A stretch of DNA of 64,000 nt from Flagellimonas_B algarum (GTDB lineage: Bacteria > Bacteroidota > Bacteroidia > Flavobacteriales > Flavobacteriaceae): NCBI RefSeq assembly GCF_040513375.1, contig NZ_JBEVTG010000002.1, positions 1,116,001 through 1,180,000 on the forward strand, read 5' to 3'. Numbering within the stretch: the first letter of the stretch is position 1; every line of letters starts with the position of its first letter. The translations under genes were made by a program, and so were the position numbers. Positions 51,537 to 59,633 of the stretch are shown piece after piece. Under the pieces are notes generated by a model. It was not told the DNA's origin, searched no databases, and saw only the letters and a list, made by a program, of their open reading frames with translations.

Positions 51537-53207
51537 TTACTTTACATAGGCATCTTCGTGCACGTTTGCCACGGCCCTGCCTGATGGATCGTTCATATTT
51601 TTGAAGGCTTCATCCCACTCCAATGCGATCTTGGTGCTGCACGCGACCGACGGTTCCTGTGGGACGCTCAAAGCGGCCGCATCGGATGGGAAATGCGATT
51701 CGAAAATCGAACGGTAATAATATTCTTCTTTGGAGGTCGGGGTCTGCAACGGAAACCTGTAGTTGGCGTTCTTCAATTGGGTATCGCTGACCTCTTGCTC
51801 GACCAATGCTTTCAAGGTGTCGATCCAGCTGTATCCGACCCCGTCCGAAAACTGCTCTTTTTGACGCCAAGCGACGCTCTCGGGCAGGTAGGACTCAAAG
51901 GCCTTGCGAACCACCCACTTTTCCATACGCTCCCCATTGATCATCTTGTCTTTGGGGTTGATGCGCATGGCGACATCCATGAATTCCTTGTCCAAAAACG
52001 GAACCCTTCCTTCAATACCCCAGGCCGCCAATGATTTGTTGGCCCTTAAACAATCGTACATGTGCAACTTATCGAGTTTGCGCACGGTTTCTTCATGAAA
52101 ATCCTTCGGACTCGGCGCTTTATGGAAATACAGGTACCCCCCGAACAATTCGTCGGCCCCCTCACCGGATAGGACCATCTTGATGCCCATCGATTTGATG
52201 ACCCTGGCCATTAAATACATTGGCGTCGAAGCGCGTATCGTGGTGATATCGTAGGTTTCGAGGTTATGGATCACATCACGTATCGCATCGAGCCCTTCCT
52301 GAATGGTGAACTTGATCTCGTGGTGCACCGTACCGATATGATCGGCGACCAGCCGGGCAGCGGCCAAATCGGGCGAGCCTTCGAGACCGACCGAAAACGA
52401 ATGCAATTGGGGCCACCAAGCCTCCTTGGTATCGTCCGATTCAATGCGTTTCTGTGAATATTTCTTGGCAATGGCCGAGGTGACCGATGAATCCAATCCA
52501 CCTGACAACAAGACGCCATACGGTACATCCGACATCAATTGGCGGTGTACGGCGGCCTCAAGGGCTTCCCTTACTTCGCGAATGCTGGTTTCGTTCTCTT
52601 TGACAGCCTCGTAATCCATCCAATCCCGTTGGTACCATTGTACGAATTCCCCTGTCGAACTATGCAGGTAATGCCCGGGAGGGAATAGTTCTATTTTGGT
52701 ACAGGTACCTTCAAGGGCCTTTAATTCGGAGGCCACATAAAAAGTACCGTTGGCATCCCAACCGATATACAGTGGGATGATGCCCATATGATCACGTGCT
52801 ATGAAATAGTCATCCTTTTCGGAATCATAAATGGCAAAGCCGAAAATTCCATTGAGCTCGTCAACGAAATCAGCTCCTTTCTCCTGATATAGGGCCAAGA
52901 TCACTTCACAATCCGACTGGGTCTTGAACCCATAACGTCCTTCGAACTGCTTCCGCAATTCACGGTGGTTGTATATTTCGCCATTGGCGGCCAAAACCAA
53001 CTTGCCATCGGCACTGAACAACGGTTGCTTTCCTGATGCAGGGTCGACAATAGCCAATCGCTCATGGGCCAGTATCGCCTTTCCATCCGCATAAATCCCA
53101 CTCCAATCGGGCCCTCGATGTCGTACTTTTTTCGACATTTCGAGCAATTGGGGGCGCAGCACCTCACTACTTTCCTTTAAATCAAACGCACATACGATTC
53201 CGCACAT
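51537..53207 (-). CDS. asnB: Asparagine synthase B, glutamine-hydrolysing
   Basis: 556 residues from the ATG at 53207. This start is decided by Cys2 (MCGIVCAFD), the glutamine-hydrolysing nucleophile that must be exposed by Met removal; the 9 upstream codons would bury it. The glutaminase domain continues RHRGPDWSG and LAANGEIYNH; the synthetase domain has the PP-loop SGGLDSS and GEGADELFGGYLYFHKAP. Makes asparagine from aspartate, ATP and glutamine. Divergent from the DUF2911 gene across 238 bases. Confidence 0.97.
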   Translation of the reverse strand: MCGIVCAFDLKESSEVLRPQLLEMSKKVRHRGPDWSGIYADGKAILAHERLAIVDPASGKQPLFSADGKLVLAANGEIYNHRELRKQFEGRYGFKTQSDCEVILALYQEKGADFVDELNGIFGFAIYDSEKDDYFIARDHMGIIPLYIGWDANGTFYVASELKALEGTCTKIELFPPGHYLHSSTGEFVQWYQRDWMDYEAVKENETSIREVREALEAAVHRQLMSDVPYGVLLSGGLDSSVTSAIAKKYSQKRIESDDTKEAWWPQLHSFSVGLEGSPDLAAARLVADHIGTVHHEIKFTIQEGLDAIRDVIHNLETYDITTIRASTPMYLMARVIKSMGIKMVLSGEGADELFGGYLYFHKAPSPKDFHEETVRKLDKLHMYDCLRANKSLAAWGIEGRVPFLDKEFMDVAMRINPKDKMINGERMEKWVVRKAFESYLPESVAWRQKEQFSDGVGYSWIDTLKALVEQEVSDTQLKNANYRFPLQTPTSKEEYYYRSIFESHFPSDAAALSVPQEPSVACSTKIALEWDEAFKNMNDPSGRAVANVHEDAYVK

Positions 53208-53415
53208 AATGGTAACATTAAAATTATAGGACAAATCTGTTCTTATTATTTCAAATATTAAATAGTAAATGCTATTATGCTTTCAATTAAAAACTTTTTT
53301 TTTTCATTTACTACTTATAAATAAGAAAACAACCTAAGAATGCCCAATGCTGGAAACAATATGAAAGCCTGTAAACTTTAACTCATTTTTATCAAATAAA
53401 GATTGATTAAGTAGG

Positions 53416-53423
53416 TAGTTTTG
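53416..53423 (+). promoter_or_regulatory. Possible -7 element for the DUF2911 gene
   Basis: TAGTTTTG, matching TAnnTTTG, 22 bases upstream of the ATG at 53446. No TTG at the right spacing. Confidence 0.42.
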
Positions 53424-53445
53424 AGGGTTAACTAAAACAAATGTT

Positions 53446-53985
53446 ATGAAACAACTCCTAGTATTGACATGCTTCATGTTCGCTTTGGTCTTCACCCAAG
53501 AAACCCAAGCCCAGAAATTCAGTGGATTGGACAAGAGTCCAGCCGATATCGCATCATTCCCGACCAGCTATCGCGTGGCCGATAAAACGGTCAAGGTCGT
53601 CTATAGCCGTCCGCAACTCAAAGGCCGTTCGCTATCAGACCTTGCCCCTGACGGCAAAGTGTGGCGAACCGGTGCCAATGAATGTGCTGAAATCACCTTT
53701 TACAAAGACGCCAATTTTGGTGGACAAAGTGTAAAGGCAGGTACGTACTCCTTATTTACCATTCCCGGTGATGGGGAATGGACGGTGATCTTGAACAGCA
53801 ACCTCAACCAATGGGGTGCCTATTCATACGACCAAGGGGCCGATGTCGTACGCGTCAGCGCGACTGCAAGTACCGATAGTGATAGCCTTGAAGCCTTCTC
53901 CATCGCTTTCAAAGAGGTCGATGGTGGTGCACACTTGGTCATGGGATGGGGTACTACCCGTGTAGCCACTCCGATCACCATGTAA
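53446..53985 (+). CDS. DUF2911 secreted protein
   Basis: 179 residues with a signal peptide (ending QETQAQ). The DUF2911 domain is recognisable: VVYSRPQLKGRSLSDLAP, GKVWRTGANECAEITFYKDANFGGQ (here WRTGANECAEITF), AGTYSLFTIPGDGEWTVIL and LNQWGAYSYDQGADVVRV. It is a periplasmic family of unknown function, common in Flavobacteriaceae. Monocistronic, with a terminator after it. Confidence 0.92.
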   Translation: MKQLLVLTCFMFALVFTQETQAQKFSGLDKSPADIASFPTSYRVADKTVKVVYSRPQLKGRSLSDLAPDGKVWRTGANECAEITFYKDANFGGQSVKAGTYSLFTIPGDGEWTVILNSNLNQWGAYSYDQGADVVRVSATASTDSDSLEAFSIAFKEVDGGAHLVMGWGTTRVATPITM

Positions 53986-54009
53986 GGAAGCATACGATCA
54001 AAACAGTAT

Positions 54010-54033
54010 AAGCCCCGGTTTCGGGGCTTTTTT
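54010..54033 (+). terminator. Intrinsic terminator after the DUF2911 gene
   Basis: Stem AAGCCCCG / CGGGGCTT with a GTTT loop and T-run. The opposite strand has no T-run, so it serves the plus-strand gene mainly. Confidence 0.85.
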
Positions 54034-55654
54034 ATTTGACCTGTTCGCCCCCTACAAACACCTTGTCTGCCTGTAGTTCCGGAATGTCATGAACGGGCAT
54101 GTTCATGATATCATCACTGAGAAATACGAAATCAGCCATTTTACCCACTTCAATACTCCCTTTCTCTTCCTCTTCGAAGTTGGAATAGGCTGCCCAAATG
54201 GTCATCCCTTTTAAGGTTTCCTCCCGTGTGAGGGCATCTTTCATTTGAAACCCACCTTCCGGATAGCGATCTAGGTCTTGTCGGGCAACGGCCGCATAAA
54301 AGGTCAAGAACGGACTTACCCGTTCTACCGGAAAATCAGTACCCAAGGCAACGAGTCCGGCCTTATCCAAAAGGGTCTTAAAAGCGTAGGCGCCCTTGAT
54401 CCGCACCTTGCCCAAACGGTTTTCGGCCCAATACATATCGCTGGTCGCATGGGTCGGTTGTACGGAAGGGATGATCCCTGCACTGAAGTAATCGAAATCG
54501 GATTCGGTCACCACCTGTGCATGCTCTATTTTCCATCGGTTGTCGGCAGTATCGGCCAAAGCCTTTTTATAGGCCCGTAGCACGACGATATTCGCTGAAT
54601 CACCTATGGCATGCGTATTCATTTGATACCCTGAGGCTGCGATACGGCCAGCCAAAGCCTCGATTTCATCAGCGGGGGTCACCAAAGCACCGAAATGCCC
54701 TTTTTTATCGGAGTAAGGCGTCCTCAAGGCCGCCCCACGGGAACCTAGTGCCCCGTCGGCGTATACTTTGATCGAACGAACGTTCAATCGATCCGTCTTC
54801 AAGGGGCCTTTGGCCAAAAAGTGATCTAGATTTTCAGGAGTATTACTGACCATGGCGTACATGCGCATACGCAACGTACCGGCTTGCTGCAAGCTATCGA
54901 TCAATTCAATCGTGGGTTGGTGCAGTCCGGCGTCATTAACGGTGGTCAACCCATAATCGAAACAAATGGTCTCGGCATCTTTGAGTGCGTTGATCTGGGT
55001 GGCCAGATCCGGCTGTGGTTTGACGGCATCGATCAACCACATCGGATTGTCGACCAAAACACCGGTAAGGTCACCGTTGGCATCCTTGACGATCTCACCT
55101 CCTTGGATTCGGGTATCCCTGTCGATCCCGGCCAGGTCAAGGGCTGCCTGGTTCACCAAATACGCATGGCCGTCGACACGTTCAAGCGCGACCGGGGTTT
55201 TCGGAAAGAGGCTATCAAGGGCCTGCTTGGTCGGGAATTTTTTGATGTCCCAATCATTTTGGTCCCAGCCCCGTCCTTCGATAAAACCAAGCTGTTTTTC
55301 GTTCTGGAATTCGCTTACCTTTTGCAAGACGTTTTGATAACTCGTCGTACCGACCAAATCAACGATTTGCTGTGTCAAACCGAGTCCGTAAAAGTGGCAA
55401 TGGGCATCAATTAAACCTGGCACCACGGTCTGCCCTTGGGCATCGATCACACGTTTAGCGTCAAAGGCGTTTTTGATTTCCGCGTCATCGTCGATTCCAA
55501 TGAACAATCCGTCTTTGACGGCTAAGGCCGAAGCCGTTGAAAATTCGGAATCCACAGTGTAAATTTTAGCATTGACCACGATCAAATCGGCCTGTTGTTT
55601 GCTTGAACAAGCAGCTAAAGAGAGGAGCAGGAACCCAAAGAATATTCTGAACAT
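54032..55654 (-). CDS. YtcJ-like amidohydrolase lipoprotein
   Basis: 540 residues from the ATG at 55654. Lipobox SLAAC with Cys16. The metal-dependent amidohydrolase motif is DAHCHFYG (His85, His87), with further ligands likely in HAIGDSAN and AHVIH-like positions (KIEHAQVV), and the closing TDFPVE with a conserved Asp. YtcJ-type proteins have an N-terminal beta-sandwich formed by both chain ends (ADLIVVNAKIYTVD; GKMADFVFLSDD). Substrate unknown; exported and lipid-anchored, unlike most family members. Confidence 0.9.
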   Translation of the reverse strand: MFRIFFGFLLLSLAACSSKQQADLIVVNAKIYTVDSEFSTASALAVKDGLFIGIDDDAEIKNAFDAKRVIDAQGQTVVPGLIDAHCHFYGLGLTQQIVDLVGTTSYQNVLQKVSEFQNEKQLGFIEGRGWDQNDWDIKKFPTKQALDSLFPKTPVALERVDGHAYLVNQAALDLAGIDRDTRIQGGEIVKDANGDLTGVLVDNPMWLIDAVKPQPDLATQINALKDAETICFDYGLTTVNDAGLHQPTIELIDSLQQAGTLRMRMYAMVSNTPENLDHFLAKGPLKTDRLNVRSIKVYADGALGSRGAALRTPYSDKKGHFGALVTPADEIEALAGRIAASGYQMNTHAIGDSANIVVLRAYKKALADTADNRWKIEHAQVVTESDFDYFSAGIIPSVQPTHATSDMYWAENRLGKVRIKGAYAFKTLLDKAGLVALGTDFPVERVSPFLTFYAAVARQDLDRYPEGGFQMKDALTREETLKGMTIWAAYSNFEEEEKGSIEVGKMADFVFLSDDIMNMPVHDIPELQADKVFVGGEQVK

Positions 55655-55702
55655 TTTTTTGCCTTTTCCCAAAAATAACGAAAACGCAAGGGTTCTTCCA
55701 TA

Positions 55703-56794
55703 TTACTCATCCACGAACTCGGTAATCACAAAATCGACCCTTCGATTCGCCCTACGCGCCTTATCGGAGGTTTTTTCGATCAAGGGCAGGGTATCGCCAT
55801 GCCCTTTTGAAATGATCCGTTCTTCAGGAAAACCGAGGGAAATGAGGTAATTGGCGACCGATCTTGCCCGGCGTGAGGAGAGGAAATCATTGTGGGTTTT
55901 CGAACCCTGATCATCGGTATGTCCATTAATGGTCACCTTGATATTCGGCAATTGGCGTAATTGGGCATACACTTTTTGAATTTGCTTTTTCGAATATTCA
56001 TCAAGCCTATGGTCGTCGAGTGCGAAGTTCACCCCTTCGAGTACATAAGGCCGGTCAAGTTTGAAATCTTGCTGATCCGATCCATACAATTGGGCATGAT
56101 CGACGTAGTAGTAGGCAAATTGTTTGTGCCGTGGTACTTCACCCATCAAGTGATAAAATTTCGTCCCTTTATTGCTCGAAAAGTTGCCGATGATCAGTCG
56201 ATTTTCAAAGCCCTCAGCCTTAAAGGTTGCGACGACCTTCACCCAATTCGATCGATCGTTCAATAGGCCGCGGGGTTGTAATTTGATAAAGCTGAATTTT
56301 TCAAGCCCCTCAAGACTTACCCGGGCGGCAGAAAGGTTCTTACTCGTGGCACATTGCACGTGCCCTCCTACCAATAACAATTGGAGATGCTGGATGTACA
56401 CTTCGGAAGTTTCGGCAAGGTTGAGGTAAAATTCAAAGTCGTAATACCTTCCTTTCTCCAGTGTTTGCAACAATTCGAACTGGATATATTCCCGATAGTC
56501 GTTCGGTGCCATCAGATAAAGCCCGGCATAGGAATCGCCGTCTTGGGGATCTTGTTTACCCTTAAAGTTTTTTGGAACCGCGACCTTGCCTTTTCCACAC
56601 CTGCTAAACAGATCGGTAGTACCCGCGGTAGGCGAACTGATACCCAATGCGGTATTGGCCAACTCACTCAATGCGTTCGGACAATACGAAGTCTCTTCAA
56701 AACTGCCGTTCTTGATCAGGTTCTGGGCGGTCAAGGGCATTTGAAAGCTTAGAAATACTATAGTGCTCAAAATTTTTAGTTTGGGACACGCCAT
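55703..56794 (-). CDS. OmpA-like protein with N-terminal beta-sandwich (paralogue 1)
   Basis: 363 residues from the ATG at 56794, chosen because a signal peptide starts there (ending LTAQ). Residues about 20-235 are a beta-sandwich domain with NLIKNGSFEE, SPTAGTTDLFSRCG, NFKGKQDPQDGDSYAGLYL and NDYREYIQFEL, and the closing FAYYYVDHAQLY; it looks carbohydrate-binding-like. Residues about 255-360 are an OmpA C-terminal domain, with the peptidoglycan-binding core ITINGHTDDQGSKTHND and SSRRARSVANYLISLGF. The Tyr/Phe pattern and order are shared with two neighbours. Likely bridges a surface ligand to the cell wall. Confidence 0.9.
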   Translation of the reverse strand: MACPKLKILSTIVFLSFQMPLTAQNLIKNGSFEETSYCPNALSELANTALGISSPTAGTTDLFSRCGKGKVAVPKNFKGKQDPQDGDSYAGLYLMAPNDYREYIQFELLQTLEKGRYYDFEFYLNLAETSEVYIQHLQLLLVGGHVQCATSKNLSAARVSLEGLEKFSFIKLQPRGLLNDRSNWVKVVATFKAEGFENRLIIGNFSSNKGTKFYHLMGEVPRHKQFAYYYVDHAQLYGSDQQDFKLDRPYVLEGVNFALDDHRLDEYSKKQIQKVYAQLRQLPNIKVTINGHTDDQGSKTHNDFLSSRRARSVANYLISLGFPEERIISKGHGDTLPLIEKTSDKARRANRRVDFVITEFVDE

Positions 56795-56898
56795 ATAAAA
56801 ATTTTGATGTTGGTTTGGGCAAAAGCCTAAATCCAAGAACGTCTAAAATCGCAAATTATTGTATTTCAAGAAGATGGAAGTTCGGAGAACACCATTGC

Positions 56899-57981
56899 CT
56901 ATTGATCTTCGAATTCGGTCATGACGAATTCGACCCTTCGGTTGGCCAATTGGTCTTTGATCCTTCCATTTCGCAAAGGTTTTGAATCACCTACGCCTTC
57001 CCACACCAAGCGATTGTCATCGATACCCAACTTCTTAAGGTAAATGGCAACGGCCCTTGCACGCAGCGAGGAGATGAACTTGTTGTACTCGGGCGTACCC
57101 GAATCATCGGAATGGCCGGTAATTTTCATCTGCACTTCGGCATTCTCTTTCAGGAATTTGAAGATCTTTTTGACACTAGCTATGGCTTTGGCATCCAATT
57201 CATAGCCTTTGGGTTGAAAAGGATCACTTTCCAAAACATAGATCTTGTCTTTTTCATAGTTGATTCGAGGCAATTCCTCCAATGCGAGGTCATCAACGAA
57301 ATAATAAGAGAAATCGGAAGACAACACTGCTGAACCTTTACTCAACAATTGGGTGTCGTTGTTGGTGTTGAAGTTACCGATGAGCAGCTGATTTTCAAAA
57401 CCTTTGGCCTCAAACTCAGCGGTCAACGTAATCCATCCGTCTTTATCGGCCATCGATCGATCGGCCTTCAACGGTATTTCATGGACCATAAGTCCTTCGA
57501 CCAAATCCATTCTCGAAGTAGTCAAAGTAGCACTATTCGGCATGCGTACTTTGGTATTGGTCATTACGATGGACATCTGCTTAAGTGCCAAGGTCGACGC
57601 TTCGGCCAAACTCACTTTGAACGACAATTTATAGGGGTATTTCTCCCTTAGGGTCTTGGTGGTATTCAATTGGGCATACTCGCGATAATCATTCAAGGCG
57701 TAAAAGTACAGCCCTAGATATCCATTTCCACTCGAAGCTTCCTGAATGCCTTTGAAGTTAAAGGGTACCCCGAAATCCTCCGCACTACAGCTATTGAAAT
57801 AATCACCCGAACTGGCGGTCGGAAGTGAAACATCCGTTAAGATGGCATTGACACTGGCAAAGTTGGTTGGACAGGCCTTGTGCGCTTCAAAACTTGGGTT
57901 TACGATCAGATTCTGTCCGAAGACAAGACTGGAAGTCGACAAGACAGCAAGGCATACAACGCGAGAAACAATTCGATTCAT
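56899..57981 (-). CDS. OmpA-like protein with N-terminal beta-sandwich (paralogue 2)
   Basis: 360 residues from the ATG at 57981, chosen for the signal peptide (ending LVFGQ). It matches paralogue 1 domain by domain: NLIVNPSFEAHKACP, PTASSGDYFNSC, NFKGIQEASSGNGYLGLYFY, NDYREYAQLN, and the OmpA core KITGHSDDSGTPEYNKF with SSLRARAVAIYLKKLG. 104 bases separate it from paralogue 1. Confidence 0.9.
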   Translation of the reverse strand: MNRIVSRVVCLAVLSTSSLVFGQNLIVNPSFEAHKACPTNFASVNAILTDVSLPTASSGDYFNSCSAEDFGVPFNFKGIQEASSGNGYLGLYFYALNDYREYAQLNTTKTLREKYPYKLSFKVSLAEASTLALKQMSIVMTNTKVRMPNSATLTTSRMDLVEGLMVHEIPLKADRSMADKDGWITLTAEFEAKGFENQLLIGNFNTNNDTQLLSKGSAVLSSDFSYYFVDDLALEELPRINYEKDKIYVLESDPFQPKGYELDAKAIASVKKIFKFLKENAEVQMKITGHSDDSGTPEYNKFISSLRARAVAIYLKKLGIDDNRLVWEGVGDSKPLRNGRIKDQLANRRVEFVMTEFEDQ

Positions 57982-58141
57982 TAGAAATGATTTATGGTTC
58001 TCGCTCTGCTTAAAAACGATGAAGTTCATCGATTATTGTACGTTTTATGGTACTTCAGCGCACTTATTTTAACACCATCCGTTTGAAAACGACATACTAA
58101 TCGGAAACCTTTTTCGTTAGAATAGTCCAAATCTTACTAGA

Positions 58142-58516
58142 ATGCGCATCTTGACCACAGTATTTTTACTGGTTGTTGTGCCCATGGCAACTGTGGCGCA
58201 GCAAAAGGTTTCAGGAAGGATCGTTGATGAACTCGGCCTACCGGTTTACCGGGCGACCATAGAACTCGACCAAACCAAGGAAGTCACTTATTCCGACTTC
58301 GAGGGGATGTTCGAATTGGTCAGTGCCAAAAACTTCCATTGGAAAATCAACATCGCTTCATCTGGATACAAACCCGAAACTTATTTTGTTCTCGAAGGGG
58401 GCAATGCCGGTGATGTCATTCTTGAATATGGTGATGGATTGATCGAGGTATTGCACGAAACCGATGCAACGGATCGGCCCAAAAAACCTTTACCCCAGGT
58501 GCCAAAGAAACAGTAA
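58142..58516 (+). CDS. Small secreted protein with CarboxypepD_reg-like domain
   Basis: 124 residues, with a signal peptide (ending ATVAQ). The rest is a CarboxypepD_reg-like beta-sandwich: VSGRIVDELGLPVYRATIEL, TYSDFEGMFELV and NIASSGYKPETYFV. Such domains often open TonB-dependent receptors, but here the domain stands alone with a Pro/Lys-rich tail (PKKPLPQVPKKQ). It is on the plus strand between two OmpA-like paralogues and only 2 bases from the next one's stop codon. Confidence 0.85.
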   Translation: MRILTTVFLLVVVPMATVAQQKVSGRIVDELGLPVYRATIELDQTKEVTYSDFEGMFELVSAKNFHWKINIASSGYKPETYFVLEGGNAGDVILEYGDGLIEVLHETDATDRPKKPLPQVPKKQ

Positions 58517-58518
58517 GT

Positions 58519-59586
58519 TCATTCCGTTCCCTTTTTAAATACGAATTCTACCCTTCGGTTCGAAGCCCTTCCGGATTCCGTATTATTTTCAGCCACTGGT
58601 TTTTGGCTACCATGACCGAAGATCGCGATACGATCCGATGAAATTCCTTGCTCGACCAAAAATGTGGCAATATGACGGGCCCGCTGCTCAGAGAGACTTT
58701 GGTTATAGGAGGCTTTGCCCTTGCCATCGGTATGCCCATGTATTTCGACCACATAAGTAGGCTTGGCCAACAGGGTTTCATAAATCGGTTTCAAGGCCTC
58801 ATTACTCCGCTTGCTCAATTGGTAGCTATCAAAATCAAAATGGATGTTTTTGGAAACGCTATATGCTTCTTCCAAGGACTCGCCCCATACCCCCGCTTGG
58901 TGCAATTGAACCATGTCGATATAATAGTACGCCCCCTTTTTCAACTTTTTCCTCCGGGTTTGAACGGTTCTAGTCGCTTTGTTGTCACGAAGGTTTCCAA
59001 TGATCAAATAATTTTCGAAACCCTTGGCGGTAAAGGTCTCCGTGACTTTGACCCAGTCGGTCTTGTTCTCATGGAATTCGGGATGGTTGATTTCGAACGC
59101 GTGTACCCTATTGCCTTTTTGGGCGTACAACTTGTTTCTAGAAAGGTTCTTTCGAGTCGCTACCGCAACTGGCCGATAACTCAAAACGGTTCCGAAATCC
59201 TTGACGGCAAAATCGGACCCTTCGGCCAAACTGATATAAAACGACAACTCATACTTCCGGTCTTTGACCAATTTTCGAGTCAATCGGACTTGCACATATT
59301 CCCGGTAATCGGCGGGAGCATAAAAGTAGAGCCCGGCATAGGCGTTGCCAAACTTTGGTTGTTGTACCCCATTGAAATTTTCAGGCGCCCCCATGACCGT
59401 ACTACAACTGTTGAAATAGTCGGTAGAGCCTTCCGTGGGAATCGACCAATGTATGGCCAAATCTTGCAAAGCACCTAAGGTCTGTGGGCAATCGTTATAG
59501 TCCTCAAAACTGGGATTCTTCACCAAGTTTTGGGCTCCCACTACCCCGACGATCAACGAAAATAGGATGTTCAGCACCGGTTTCAT
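58519..59586 (-). CDS. OmpA-like protein with N-terminal beta-sandwich (paralogue 3)
   Basis: 355 residues with a signal peptide (ending VVGAQ). It matches the others: NLVKNPSFEDYNDCPQTL, PTEGSTDYFNSC, NFNGVQQPKFGNAYAGLYFYAPADYREYVQV (quoted as separate pieces NFNGVQQPKFGNAYAG and DYREYVQV), and YYIDMVQLH. The OmpA domain has the core EIHGHTDGKGKASYN and SEQRARHIATFLVEQG and ends AENNTESGRASNRRVEFVF. A third member in the cluster, separated from paralogue 2 by the small secreted gene. Confidence 0.9.
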   Translation of the reverse strand: MKPVLNILFSLIVGVVGAQNLVKNPSFEDYNDCPQTLGALQDLAIHWSIPTEGSTDYFNSCSTVMGAPENFNGVQQPKFGNAYAGLYFYAPADYREYVQVRLTRKLVKDRKYELSFYISLAEGSDFAVKDFGTVLSYRPVAVATRKNLSRNKLYAQKGNRVHAFEINHPEFHENKTDWVKVTETFTAKGFENYLIIGNLRDNKATRTVQTRRKKLKKGAYYYIDMVQLHQAGVWGESLEEAYSVSKNIHFDFDSYQLSKRSNEALKPIYETLLAKPTYVVEIHGHTDGKGKASYNQSLSEQRARHIATFLVEQGISSDRIAIFGHGSQKPVAENNTESGRASNRRVEFVFKKGTE

Positions 59587-59633
59587 TCGGGCCTAATGTA
59601 ACAAACCTCGGGCGTGAGGCCAAAATCGAGCCT

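Noticed and set aside
58648..59478. A 276-codon frame antisense to the third OmpA-like gene
   Set aside because: The sense frame has a complete signal peptide, sandwich and OmpA motifs; the antisense frame has no family resemblance.
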